Source: Cyclina sinensis
Lineage: Eukaryota; Mollusca; Bivalvia; Venerida; Veneridae
Assembly (NCBI GenBank): GCA_012932295.1
Contig: JAAONU010000014.1
Location: forward strand, 34,937,977 to 35,001,976
Reading direction: 5' to 3'
Length of the DNA: 64,000 bases
Both the position numbers and the translations under genes were made by a program. Below the pieces are notes generated by a model, which was not told the DNA's origin, ran no database searches, and saw only the letters and a program-made list of their open reading frames with translations. Below are positions 24,039-35,284 of the stretch, piece after piece (the stretch's first letter is position 1; every line of letters begins with the position of its first letter).

Positions 24039-27000
24039 TTAATTAGTAGATCTCTTACTGAAAACAATGTATACTGGCTTATGGTCAGAATAGTAAGACT
24101 CCAAAGTTCCATAAGTTTTTAGAAGATCTGCATGTAGACTGCAATAAATGTGATCTAAGGAACTTCCATAATCAGTAGTTGCTGCATTTAGCAGTTGTTT
24201 CAAAGTGAGTTTTTCATAAAACAGTTTTGTTATTGGTTTGTTTCTTTCACATTCAAAATTAAAGTCACCCATCAGTATCACATTCTTGCCATACATGCTG
24301 TACTCTCTAGAAATTAAAGAGGCAAAAGAAGACAAGAAAACAGCAAAATTTGAGAAAGTGGATGACTTTGGAGGACAGTAAAGGAAACCAACAATTACTT
24401 GTTCATTCACACATACCAAAGCACATTCTACTTCAGCACAGGTAAAGCAAACATACTGACTGACACTGACATTTCTTTTGATATAAATGTCTATTCCATG
24501 AGCTGACTGCTCAAAAGTAGATGTTAAATGCCTGAAACCTGCAATTTCATACTCGTCACCAAGTGGGCGTCTTGTCTCAACAAAACCAAGAACATCAGCA
24601 TTTAACAAGTTATGTTCCTGCTTTATTTCAGAAATGTGTTTTCTCAATGATCTACAATTCTGAAATCCAACCTTGATCACACTACTATCAGTATAAGACA
24701 TGTCATATATACTGTTCACTATTCTCCTTGTATTTCTCAGTCTTTCCATTTCAGCTTCAACATCAACTGAAACGCTTATTTTTGAAGAGTTAAGTTCCAT
24801 GATGTGTACACCAGACAGACTGGTCACCCTACTGAGACCAACATAATGAATATGGTCAATTCTTTTTTGTCCGAAATGCATAACTGCTTCTTGAATTGTA
24901 GATCCTTGTGCTTTATGAATTGTTTTACCTGAGGCCAAGTAAAGAGGGAACTGACGACGCACAATGAAGTACGTTTTTCCATACTGATAAGTAAATTGTC
25001 TACATGTTTCAAGAACTGGAGTCCAACATAAGGAGATGTCATCTTTGTAAAGATGCTTGTACTTTAAACGCCATTTTTTCCCAATGCAAGCACTGTTAAA
25101 TTCAACCCAAACTATGCTACATCTGGATGAATTTTCTACCCTTAGGTCAAACTTTCTAACTATACATGAAGCACCATTAGTCAAACCATCTTCCGTGTCT
25201 AAATTTAAGCAGAGTTCTACTGGAAGACCAATCCCAAGAATTAAATGCTTCTGTAAACCCATTGTTTTGCTTGGATCTTCAGGTAACCTTAACAAAATAG
25301 CATCAATCATTGACTGACTTACATTACCAGATACTGTATCAATTGCTTCTATTTCCATCCTATGGCACATCTCGATATTTGAGAGAATATTCATATTGTG
25401 TGTATGGACATCAACTCTTCTACAGAACAAATGAGGGAATTCTTTCAATCTTTCATTGCTGTTGACCAAATTTTCAACCTTCCTTTTTTCTAATACTGCT
25501 AAATCAGCCTCAGTATGTTTTCCTTCTCGTAACCTGTTTAGAAGAAGAGCATATTCAAGATCATCCTTTTGTCTCATAACTTCAGTTAGCTCAAAGAAAT
25601 CAAACAGATCAATCCACAAGTTTGAAGCAATGCACTGGAGTTCTGGTTTTCTGTACACTTGAGAAAACACCCATGAATCTAGCACTGGTTTCAATTGATA
25701 CAAATCACCCACAGCAAGGATGCTCACACCTCCAAAAGGCTTTGTACAACCTTTGATTTCCTGTAATCTCAGGTTTATAAAATTCAGCATGCCTCTGCCC
25801 ACCATAGAAATCTCATCTATAATAACAATTTTCAAATCATGGAAACGAGAACGCAAGGTATTCAATTGCTGCATATCAAGTGGTTTGAAGTGAAAGCCTT
25901 GACTTGCTGGAATACAGAAAGAAGAATGTATTGTACATCCACCAATATTATGGGCGGCTTTTCCTGTAGGAGCACACAACAGTATTTTAATACTTGATGG
26001 ATCTTCACCATGAACATGACTTAAAAATTTAAGAACAGCTTGATGGATTGCCATGATAAGCACAGACTTCCCACAACCTGCACCTCCTGACAAAAATGTG
26101 TAAAATGGCAAGGACTTGCATTTAACTTTATGAAGAATATGGTAAAAGAACTGCTTCTGTTCCATGTTAAGAGCCCTAACACTTTGCAAATACTGTTCAT
26201 TATTAACTTCTGCTGTTGGAAGTTCTCCCAAGCTTACACGCCTTCTGCTTATTCCTAAATCATCCCCTAAGTCATAATCCTCACATGAACTTAATTCAGA
26301 CCCTGGATCAAAGCAACCAAGTACAGCTGATCTAGAAGTGCCTTCTGCAACATCTATCATATTTTGGTGATGTGCCTCTTGATTGATCACTGCACCCAAA
26401 TTTTCAGGATCAATGTCTGCAAGAATGCTTTCTATATCGCTTTCATTCATTTTTTCATATTTTTGACAATTCATTTTTATTTCAATTTCTTTTTCAAGGT
26501 AGCATTTTTCATAAGACTCATACCCACATAGTAAGTCATTTTCTTCATTGCGCCAGTGAGTGTAAAGCATGATTTTTTCCCGATAGTGCTCTTCTCTATC
26601 TTGATTTATTGGAGTAACATGACAGTAAATAACCTTTTGCCTTTGTCTTTTCCTAACCCTGGTACCACAAGCAAATCTGACAACTTCAGAAGAACTGCTT
26701 TCCTTAATGTCTTCCACATCATCATCTTGGTCTAAGTTATATTCTGTTTCTGGCAATTCCTCAAAACTGATTTCATCAAGATTACATTCTTTATCTTGCT
26801 TTTTACACAGTTCATACATTGAAGCAAAATCAGCATAGCAAAGACTGTCAAGAATCTTTGGTCTTCTTTTATATCTCTTTAACACATTATCCATCTCAAT
26901 ATTTTTTGAATTAGCTGGGAGTTCTTTCAAGTTTGACACAGACTTAATAAGAGAAGTCCTATTGTCTGGTTTATTTGTATCAACATATATCACATCCCTT

Positions 27001-30000
27001 GTGGACTTTCTCAAAGGCATTTGCAACACTAAAAAGGCAGCTTCTTGAGCACCTATTTCCACACTTGTCAAAAACTGATTTCCAATTCTCCTGACTTGTT
27101 GCCTCACATCACTGTCCATTTCCCTAGCCTCTCGACAAGCATCTTGGAGAAGGTTGGAAAGACCTCTCTGACCTTTGGAAATGTATGACACAATGTAAGA
27201 AATACAGGAGTATGGGTCCAGTATGAACTGGATATCCATGTTTGCTTTCCAACATCGTAACAACACACTGTTGTAGCTGTTAATGCGACTTTCACTGACT
27301 GAGCGCTTTAGGAATACCTTGGATCTGATGAGTTTTGAACGAATTATGAGAATGTAAGTATCAAAATCAACTTCAAGTTTATTTAAAAAATCTTCAAAGG
27401 TTATCTCTGCTCCATCTCTTTGGACTTCATCAAGACATGAAATGATGCCTTCATACATCTGTTCATAAGAAGATCTGGTTTCTGTATCATTTATGGGATG
27501 TAACACTAATGTCTCTGGCATTGGTGGTATTGGAAAATTGAAACGACAAATTGCTTTTCCCTGTTTTCTACATGTGCGTGCATGACGGTGAGTCTGGTAA
27601 TTTATCAATGCTGGAATTGTTTCATCTTTACTGCATGCTATATACTTGGAAACAAAGGCAGACACTTCTTGATCAGAACAGACTCCATGAACTGGAGCAT
27701 TTTTAACCCAAGCAACCATGTGAATGTGAGGTGAACCACGCTGCTGAAATTCAACTCGGTAGAAATAATCAAGTATTTCACCAATTGGCCAAGATGAATG
27801 CTTTAGGACTCTTTGAATGAAAACTTGCACTCTATTGTGAAAGTAGCGAGCACATGTCACAGGATCAGCTTTAATCAGCTTACATTTCTCTTGCCATGAA
27901 AGACTTTCAGCTTCATCAGATGTTAAGTCCCTACCTTCAATAAGCTTTGCAAGACATGTTAGCAAGGGTTTCCATTTTGTCTCTGCTGCTGAAAATGAGC
28001 AGAACCAAGTTGGTATTCCTAACTGCCTTATCATGGCAAAAACATCCCTTTTTGCAGCCTCCCAGTAAGGTGGAGATCCTCGTAGAGTTCGAAGAACCTT
28101 ATATCCATCATCTTGCATTGTCAATTTGTCAACAAATCCAGGAGTCAGTATCTCACCAGCAGTGTATGATTGTCCATTTGCTTTGCATTTTCTTATTGCA
28201 AGAGATACTTTGTCTTTTATTTGTTTTATCTGAAGGCGTTTCAGTTTGAAGAATATGTTTGGAACACAAACAGCTACACGACGATCAACATTTCTTAGTT
28301 CCCACTTGCATATGTCACTATAATGCAATGGTACAAGGCGCTGATGATTCTCAGTACGACTTTGTCCACAATAAATTGTTGGAAATGAGAATATTTCTGA
28401 ATGATAATCCTGGAACAGACCAATTGGCGAGTTTTTTTCTCCTGGTGCAACTGACAGCACTTGATTGAACTCTCGAAAGTCTAATGTTTGCAAAAACGTG
28501 TCTAAATTACCTGTTGGCCTGTTTACAAAACTATCATCTTCTGTCCAATTATCACTTGAACTACAGTGACCACCATTTCCACTGTCATTTTCAGTCACTA
28601 CAGATTGCTCAAGATTCGAGTTGTCTTCTTGCTGCTGCTGAAGACTAATATCATGTGGTTGTTGCAGCCAGGTTTCATTAACAACAATGCCTTCATTTCT
28701 GAATAGCAAACTATTGGCAACCAACCATTTTGCAGCTTGAAAAACTTTGTTTGGCCGAATGTTCTCGAAAGCAACGTGATGTTTATATGATAAACGTCGT
28801 TTAAGTTTTAGCATAATAGTCTCATTTTCATTCATCATTCTAGGCAAAGTCTTTATTGTACTATTTACATCTGCAGGGACATTCACAATATTCCCTTTTA
28901 TATTTAACTGACCACCCCTGGGCATTTCCCTCAGTTGCATAAATGGCAGCCTTGGAGATACAAGTCTCTCCTCTAAATTGGAAAGGTCAAGTTCATTTGG
29001 CTTGAATGGGAATTTTAAACCATTGTTCACCCAGAATCTTGGGATGTTTTTTTTACGTGCAGTATTCAGACATGTTTGGCAAATCCATTCTATGCCTCCA
29101 ACACTTTTGTACTGTGTACAAAATTGAGCTACATGTTGCCTGTTTGACTCTGAAAGATTTTCTATATTTGTCATAAAATGGGAAAAATATGTCTGAGTAC
29201 AGCATGTACACACATAAATAGGCCCAGATGAAACAAGCTTATCAAACAACAATTCAGTCTCTTGCATTTCTGGAGTAAATGCTTCATCTGAAAACACCTG
29301 GCTAAAACTCGAAGACTGGTCACTGAGACTCACATGTCTATCATCTACCATACCTATCAGGGACTTGTTTTTCATTAGGTTTCTCACCTTTTGTCTTTTA
29401 GCTGGTGTATCTTCAGAATTTGATGATTTTAATTTGTGTTTTTTTCTGATTTGAAAACCTTGTCTTTTGTCTAGAATTCTCACAATGAAAGGTGTTTGTA
29501 AACACTTTTTGTTGAAAGCCAACATGTGCAAATCAAATTGAACAGTACTACCTTTGTCACCTAAAGAAGCTGATAATTGGCAAATGTAGTTGCACAAAGC
29601 AGAGACAGAATGCACAACTCCAAGAACACATGTACCATCAGGGCAACTTATGCCAGAACTGTTGCGTGAGTGGCTATCAAATACATAAATCACTGATTTA
29701 TCATAATATAAGGCAACAGATACCCCTTTGAAAATGATAATTGCATTTTTGACAGTAGAAAAAGCTTTTGCTAGAGCAATGTCAAGTTTATGATATACAG
29801 ACTCATTACAAGTGGGTATATTTTCATCTAACAATCCAGTTAAAATACCTTTATGAATGGTTGACACATAGTGTCCTTTGTAAGAAATGCGGTTAGGCAA
29901 TAAAACTGGATCAATGAAATCTTCAGCATTACTGATTTCACGTGTAGCATTATACAAGTGACTTCCATCAAATAAAATACCGTTCAAGTCTTCCGAGTCA

Positions 30001-30179
30001 AGTGTTAGAGCACCTTTCACATAATTTACAGTTATCAGGAAAATGTGACAATTAGTAACACATTGTCTGCCTCTAGCCTCTTTAGGCAAATGTTCAGATG
30101 CCTGATGAAAATCTGCAGTACATATTAATGAAAACATACTTATTGTGTCACGTAACCAATTCAATGACAAAATAGCCAA
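24039..30179 (-). CDS. Helitron/Helentron-type transposase: C76-like protease, Rep HUH nuclease, Pif1 helicase and EEP endonuclease
   Basis: Intact single-exon frame of 2,046 residues. N-terminus (about 30-215): a cysteine protease-like domain with GRQC (C40, Q39) and an Asp-x-His pair (D168, H170), the arrangement of herpesvirus tegument-type (C76) deubiquitinases. A basic KRQK stretch near 261 could be a nuclear signal. Residues about 320-370 are Cys-rich (CTCC near 324-327, then CQTC) and lead into a DUF6570-like region. The Helitron Rep domain has RGSPHIH (H818, H820) and two tyrosines Y995 and Y999 in a Y-x3-Y-x2-K motif. The Pif1-like helicase has Walker A GGAGCGKS (K1371), Walker B IIDE (D1455, E1456) and a late motif around 1750-1785. 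The C-terminal EEP nuclease has N1841, E1868, GDFN (D1972, N1974), D2009/H2010 and SDH (D2032, H2033). A fused EEP domain is known from Helentrons. The expected role is rolling-circle transposition in the nucleus. All catalytic residues checked are present, so the copy may still be active. The element's own termini were not resolved. Confidence 0.95.
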   Translation of the reverse strand: MAILSLNWLRDTISMFSLICTADFHQASEHLPKEARGRQCVTNCHIFLITVNYVKGALTLDSEDLNGILFDGSHLYNATREISNAEDFIDPVLLPNRISYKGHYVSTIHKGILTGLLDENIPTCNESVYHKLDIALAKAFSTVKNAIIIFKGVSVALYYDKSVIYVFDSHSRNSSGISCPDGTCVLGVVHSVSALCNYICQLSASLGDKGSTVQFDLHMLAFNKKCLQTPFIVRILDKRQGFQIRKKHKLKSSNSEDTPAKRQKVRNLMKNKSLIGMVDDRHVSLSDQSSSFSQVFSDEAFTPEMQETELLFDKLVSSGPIYVCTCCTQTYFSHFMTNIENLSESNRQHVAQFCTQYKSVGGIEWICQTCLNTARKKNIPRFWVNNGLKFPFKPNELDLSNLEERLVSPRLPFMQLREMPRGGQLNIKGNIVNVPADVNSTIKTLPRMMNENETIMLKLKRRLSYKHHVAFENIRPNKVFQAAKWLVANSLLFRNEGIVVNETWLQQPHDISLQQQQEDNSNLEQSVVTENDSGNGGHCSSSDNWTEDDSFVNRPTGNLDTFLQTLDFREFNQVLSVAPGEKNSPIGLFQDYHSEIFSFPTIYCGQSRTENHQRLVPLHYSDICKWELRNVDRRVAVCVPNIFFKLKRLQIKQIKDKVSLAIRKCKANGQSYTAGEILTPGFVDKLTMQDDGYKVLRTLRGSPPYWEAAKRDVFAMIRQLGIPTWFCSFSAAETKWKPLLTCLAKLIEGRDLTSDEAESLSWQEKCKLIKADPVTCARYFHNRVQVFIQRVLKHSSWPIGEILDYFYRVEFQQRGSPHIHMVAWVKNAPVHGVCSDQEVSAFVSKYIACSKDETIPALINYQTHRHARTCRKQGKAICRFNFPIPPMPETLVLHPINDTETRSSYEQMYEGIISCLDEVQRDGAEITFEDFLNKLEVDFDTYILIIRSKLIRSKVFLKRSVSESRINSYNSVLLRCWKANMDIQFILDPYSCISYIVSYISKGQRGLSNLLQDACREAREMDSDVRQQVRRIGNQFLTSVEIGAQEAAFLVLQMPLRKSTRDVIYVDTNKPDNRTSLIKSVSNLKELPANSKNIEMDNVLKRYKRRPKILDSLCYADFASMYELCKKQDKECNLDEISFEELPETEYNLDQDDDVEDIKESSSSEVVRFACGTRVRKRQRQKVIYCHVTPINQDREEHYREKIMLYTHWRNEENDLLCGYESYEKCYLEKEIEIKMNCQKYEKMNESDIESILADIDPENLGAVINQEAHHQNMIDVAEGTSRSAVLGCFDPGSELSSCEDYDLGDDLGISRRRVSLGELPTAEVNNEQYLQSVRALNMEQKQFFYHILHKVKCKSLPFYTFLSGGAGCGKSVLIMAIHQAVLKFLSHVHGEDPSSIKILLCAPTGKAAHNIGGCTIHSSFCIPASQGFHFKPLDMQQLNTLRSRFHDLKIVIIDEISMVGRGMLNFINLRLQEIKGCTKPFGGVSILAVGDLYQLKPVLDSWVFSQVYRKPELQCIASNLWIDLFDFFELTEVMRQKDDLEYALLLNRLREGKHTEADLAVLEKRKVENLVNSNERLKEFPHLFCRRVDVHTHNMNILSNIEMCHRMEIEAIDTVSGNVSQSMIDAILLRLPEDPSKTMGLQKHLILGIGLPVELCLNLDTEDGLTNGASCIVRKFDLRVENSSRCSIVWVEFNSACIGKKWRLKYKHLYKDDISLCWTPVLETCRQFTYQYGKTYFIVRRQFPLYLASGKTIHKAQGSTIQEAVMHFGQKRIDHIHYVGLSRVTSLSGVHIMELNSSKISVSVDVEAEMERLRNTRRIVNSIYDMSYTDSSVIKVGFQNCRSLRKHISEIKQEHNLLNADVLGFVETRRPLGDEYEIAGFRHLTSTFEQSAHGIDIYIKRNVSVSQYVCFTCAEVECALVCVNEQVIVGFLYCPPKSSTFSNFAVFLSSFASLISREYSMYGKNVILMGDFNFECERNKPITKLFYEKLTLKQLLNAATTDYGSSLDHIYCSLHADLLKTYGTLESYYSDHKPVYIVFSKRSTN

Positions 30180-30539
30180 ACTTCAAATACAGTACAACCT
30201 ACATGATTTAGAACATTAATCTTGCTTTAATAATATGTATTAATTGCATATCTATATGTTCTGGATAAGGTTCACACTTGTAACTCTATGGCAATCTCCA
30301 TTTTTATAATATATAATTAATGCATTTGCAACTTCAAGTAGATTTCATGATCTGAGTTTGGACTGTACTTTGTACCTATGCAATAAGCTCCATGATTAAA
30401 ATGCTTCTAAGTTCAAAACAAAATTTCTTTTAATTTTGATGTGACAATTCTGAATGGACTTTGGCCAAAAAAGCCCATGTTACACAGCCTTGTAATGTAC
30501 CTTTAATGTTAGTCAATGACTTTGCAACTCTAAGAATAT

Positions 30540-31142
30540 GAATCTGTGTAAATAGACAACTTAAACAAAAATTCAACTCCAAATATCAAGGTTCAAGTCT
30601 TAAATTGAAATGCAACTTCCACGGAAATTTAAGATTTAAATGAATGTTCTATGCAAATTCAACTCCAGAAAGTATGTTTCATTTTCTAGGAATGTTCAAC
30701 AACACGTTATATTTAGACTAGACTTCTTGGAACAATTACTGAAATTTCAATGAAACTTCCAGAAAAATCAACTCAAAGATTTAGACTCAACTTCCAAGAT
30801 TTATTTCAACTCCAAGAATTAAATTCAATTTCCACGAAAATTCAACTCAAATTTAGATTCATATTTCAAGCAAGTTTAACTCCAAGATTTAACTTCAACT
30901 TCCAGGATTTATAACTTTAAGGTAAATTCAGCTCCAAGATTTAGTTTCAAATCCAAGATTTAATTTAGTTTCAACTCCAAGATTTAGTTTCAACTTCCAG
31001 GTAAGTTCAACTCCAAGATTTAATTTAGTTTCAACTCCAAGATTTAGTTTCAACTCCAAGATTCAACTTCCAGGTAAATTCAACTCCAAGATTTAGTTTC
31101 AACTTCCAGGTAAGTTCAACTCCAAGATTTAATTTAGTTTCA
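30540..31142. repeat. Minisatellite upstream of the intact Helitron gene
   Basis: Irregular tandem repeats of a roughly 18-22 bp motif built on TTCAACTCCAAGATTTAG, with variants carrying CTTCCAGGTAA. The repeats become more regular towards 31142. Helentrons and their non-autonomous relatives often carry internal minisatellites, so this is probably part of the element. 30180-30540 between it and the gene shows no identifiable promoter motif. Confidence 0.8.
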
Positions 31143-32982
31143 GCTGATGATTCTCAGTACGACTTTGTCCACAATAAATTGTTGGAAATGAGAATATTTC
31201 TGAATGATAATCCTGGAACAGACCAATTGGCGAGTTTTTTTCTCCTGGTGCAACTGACAGCACTTGATTGAACTCTCGAAAGTCTAATGTTTGCAAAAAC
31301 GTGTCTAAATTACCTGTTGGCCTGTTTACAAAACTATCATCTTCTGTCCAATTATCACTTGAACTACAGTGACCACCATTTCCACTGTCATTTTCAGTCA
31401 CTACAGATTGCTCAAGATTCGAGTTGTCTTCTTGCTGCTGCTGAAGACTAATATCATGTGGTTGTTGCAGCCAGGTTTCATTAACAACAATGCCTTCATT
31501 TCTGAATAGCAAACTATTGGCAACCAACCATTTTGCAGCTTGAAAAACTTTGTTTGGCCGAATGTTCTCGAAAGCAACGTGATGTTTATATGATAAACGT
31601 CGTTTAAGTTTTAGCATAATAGTCTCATTTTCATTCATCATTCTAGGCAAAGTCTTTATTGTACTATTTACATCTGCAGGGACATTCACAATATTCCCTT
31701 TTATATTTAACTGACCACCCCTGGGCATTTCCCTCAGTTGCATAAATGGCAGCCTTGGAGATACAAGTCTCTCCTCTAAATTGGAAAGGTCAAGTTCATT
31801 TGGCTTGAATGGGAATTTTAAACCATTGTTCACCCAGAATCTTGGGATGTTTTTTTTACGTGCAGTATTCAGACATGTTTGGCAAATCCATTCTATGCCT
31901 CCAACACTTTTGTACTGTGTACAAAATTGAGCTACATGTTGCCTGTTTGACTCTGAAAGATTTTCTATATTTGTCATAAAATGGGAAAAATATGTCTGAG
32001 TACAGCATGTACACACATAAATAGGCCCAGATGAAACAAGCTTATCAAACAACAATTCAGTCTCTTGCATTTCTGGAGTAAATGCTTCATCTGAAAACAC
32101 CTGGCTAAAACTCGAAGACTGGTCACTGAGACTCACATGTCTATCATCTACCATACCTATCAGGGACTTGTTTTTCATTAGGTTTCTCACCTTTTGTCTT
32201 TTAGCTGGTGTATCTTCAGAATTTGATGATTTTAATTTGTGTTTTTTTCTGATTTGAAAACCTTGTCTTTTGTCTAGAATTCTCACAATGAAAGGTGTTT
32301 GTAAACACTTTTTGTTGAAAGCCAACATGTGCAAATCAAATTGAACAGTACTACCTTTGTCACCTAAAGAAGCTGATAATTGGCAAATGTAGTTGCACAA
32401 AGCAGAGACAGAATGCACAACTCCAAGAACACATGTACCATCAGGGCAACTTATGCCAGAACTGTTGCGTGAGTGGCTATCAAATACATAAATCACTGAT
32501 TTATCATAATATAAGGCAACAGATACCCCTTTGAAAATGATAATTGCATTTTTGACAGTAGAAAAAGCTTTTGCTAGAGCAATGTCAAGTTTATGATATA
32601 CAGACTCATTACAAGTGGGTATATTTTCATCTAACAATCCAGTTAAAATACCTTTATGAATGGTTGACACATAGTGTCCTTTGTAAGAAATGCGGTTAGG
32701 CAATAAAACTGGATCAATGAAATCTTCAGCATTACTGATTTCACGTGTAGCATTATACAAGTGACTTCCATCAAATAAAATACCGTTCAAGTCTTCCGAG
32801 TCAAGTGTTAGAGCACCTTTCACATAATTTACAGTTATCAGGAAAATGTGACAATTAGTAACACATTGTCTGCCTCTAGCCTCTTTAGGCAAATGTTCAG
32901 ATGCCTGATGAAAATCTGCAGTACATATTAATGAAAACATACTTATTGTGTCACGTAACCAATTCAATGACAAAATAGCCAA
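31129..32982 (-). pseudogene. Truncated duplicate of the Helitron transposase (protease and Cys-rich part only)
   Basis: Open frame of 617 residues. Residues 1-613 match the intact transposase; the frame then runs into minisatellite sequence and ends after four foreign residues (LKLN). It keeps the protease-like domain (C40, D168, H170) and the Cys-rich/DUF6570-like region but lacks Rep, helicase and EEP. It arises from a 2,803-bp head-to-tail duplication, with the junction at 31142/31143. It could in principle make a free protease-like protein, but nothing in the sequence shows that it does. An assembly artefact is the main alternative. Confidence 0.9.
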
Positions 32983-33339
32983 ACTTCAAATACAGTACAA
33001 CCTACATGATTTAGAACATTAATCTTGCTTTAATAATATGTATTAATTGCATATCTATATGTTCTGGATAAGGTTCACACTTGTAACTCTATGGCAATCT
33101 CCATTTTTATAATATATAATTAATGCATTTGCAACTTCAAGTAGATTTCATGATCTGAGTTTGGACTGTACTTTGTACCTATGCAATAAGCTCCATGATT
33201 AAAATGCTTCTAAGTTCAAAACAAAATTTCTTTTAATTTTGATGTGACAATTCTGAATGGACTTTGGCCAAAAAAGCCCATGTTACACAGCCTTGTAATG
33301 TACCTTTAATGTTAGTCAATGACTTTGCAACTCTAAGAA

Positions 33340-34022
33340 TATGAATCTGTGTAAATAGACAACTTAAACAAAAATTCAACTCCAAATATCAAGGTTCAAG
33401 TCTTAAATTGAAATGCAACTTCCACGGAAATTTAAGATTTAAATGAATGTTCTATGCAAATTCAACTCCAGAAAGTATGTTTCATTTTCTAGGAATGTTC
33501 AACAACACGTTATATTTAGACTAGACTTCTTGGAACAATTACTGAAATTTCAATGAAACTTCCAGAAAAATCAACTCAAAGATTTAGACTCAACTTCCAA
33601 GATTTATTTCAACTCCAAGAATTAAATTCAATTTCCACGAAAATTCAACTCAAATTTAGATTCATATTTCAAGCAAGTTTAACTCCAAGATTTAACTTCA
33701 ACTTCCAGGATTTATAACTTTAAGGTAAATTCAGCTCCAAGATTTAGTTTCAAATCCAAGATTTAATTTAGTTTCAACTCCAAGATTTAGTTTCAACTTC
33801 CAGGTAAGTTCAACTCCAAGATTTAATTTAGTTTCAACTCCAAGATTTAGTTTCAACTCCAAGATTCAACTTCCAGGTAAATTCAACTCCAAGATTTAGT
33901 TTCAACTTCCAGGTAAGTTCAACTCCAAGATTTAATTTAGTTTCAACTCCAAGATTCAACTTCCAGGTAAATTCTACTCCAAGATTTAGTTTCAACACCA
34001 ACATTTAATTTAGTTTCAACTT
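33340..34022. repeat. Second copy of the Helitron 5' minisatellite
   Basis: Duplicate of the 30540-31142 array. It continues past the duplication end at 33945 for a few more units to about 34022, where ordinary unique sequence begins. It lies upstream of the truncated transposase copy. 34022-34340 is unrepeated AT-rich sequence in which the true 5' end of the Helitron might lie; I could not place it. Confidence 0.8.
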
Positions 34023-34361
34023 TGATTCAGGCACATTCATCACAAAGATTATGACTGCTAACTATTTACAATGAAATGCCTGTTTGAAAGTTTTAAAATT
34101 AGATCTCTCAAGAATTCAACTTATGCTAATCTTTTTTTAAATGAACTGGTTGTAAAACTTTATGAGCCAAAAAGATGAGATTATAATACGCTTAATCTTA
34201 CAGGAAAATTAAAAGATACTGCTGAAGGAAACACCTAAAAGGTATCTGTAAAATATACCTAATAAATATTTTTATTTCAGTGAAATAAATGTTAGTTTAA
34301 ACACCAAAGTGCATAAACTAATCTGCAAAATACAGTGTTTATGAAATAAAATTATACTCAC

Positions 34362-34463
34362 TGATTTTTCAATCTCTTGCGTCCCGACTTCTCAACAACT
34401 TCTAAACACAACTTATAGCAACTGAATACAGTATCACGATCACCAGCTTATCCCCGGTGTATG
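34362..34463 (-). pseudogene. Exon-like copy a of a triplicated host exon, frameshifted
   Basis: Minus strand: acceptor tttttcag, then 102 bp, then donor GTGAGT (34356-34361). Compared with the copy at 35285-35403 it has lost one base near GGTGATCG, which shifts the frame inside the YTGDKLV...DRDIV segment. The surrounding intron-like sequence is also shared with the 35.3-kb copy, so a block of about 240 bp was duplicated directly. Confidence 0.5.
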
Positions 34464-34686
34464 CTGAAAAAATAAATAATGTTATTGACTAATATGTCAA
34501 TCTATTATCTATGTAATATAACTGCTACCTAGGTTTTCTTAATGCTCCATTAACAATGATATTTCTATGTTTTATATTCCAGTGCCTTCAGTACATTCGT
34601 TTAAATCACTGATATGACATAAATCACACAGTTGTATGTAAAAAAATCAAAACTACAGAGCTTTTAGTAATGGAAGTTATACTCAC

Positions 34687-34779
34687 ATTGTTCCTTCTCA
34701 CACCTGAGTCCTCAGCAATTTCTGCGCACAACTTGTATAAACTGTACACAACATATCACGGTTCACCAAACTGTGAATG
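34687..34779 (-). pseudogene. Exon-like copy b of the triplicated host exon, diverged
   Basis: Minus strand: acceptor ttttccag and donor GTGAGT (34681-34686) enclose 93 bp. Across a frameshift it encodes LVNRDML...VY and KLCAEIAEDSG, matching LVDRDIV...CYKLCLEVVEKSG of copy c. The amino-acid similarity across diverged DNA argues that this was coding. Confidence 0.5.
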
Positions 34780-35284
34780 CTGGAAAATGCACAGAAAAGT
34801 CTGTTACTGACTTACATCACTTCAATAATTAATATATCTTCAATGTTAATTTCAAAGCAGTACCACCATGCTCCACTATTCTCAAGCTTCCGATAGGGTA
34901 TTTTTTTTACAAGTTTGTGATAATTGAAAAAGAAAAGAGAATTACCACATAATTACTGCATTCCTAGACACACCTAATAACAATCTGAATCAAGTCCATG
35001 GTTTGATTTACCTTACAAATCTGCTTGTTGAACTGTCAGTTATTTGTTTTTGTTATTTTGTGTGGTGCATGTATTGTATAGCTGCCCTTTCAGAAGAGCT
35101 GATATATCTTTGGAGGTAAAAAGTGCAGAAATGCCAACCCTGCATTCAAATCTGACCTAGAAATTTTTCATCAAACCTTTTGACCAAAATCTTTGACCCC
35201 AAATGACCAATCAAAGATGTGGAAATCCAAACTTATTCCAGTTGTCCACAAACAAAATGGCCATGATGACCCTAAAACACTCAC

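Larger units (their letters stand above)
28340..33945. repeat. 2,803-bp perfect head-to-tail duplication within the Helitron
   Basis: Positions 28340-31142 recur at 31143-33945 with a constant offset of 2,803. Every stretch compared is identical, including coding, intergenic and minisatellite parts. The unit holds codons 1-613 of the transposase and about 960 bp upstream of its start. At the junction, minisatellite sequence (ttagtttca) abuts the interior of the gene (gctgatgattc); only a single G is shared at the breakpoints. Confidence 0.92.

Noticed and set aside
24824..28468. Short frames on both strands within the transposase gene
   Set aside because: Overlap the large intact frame and show no independent motif.
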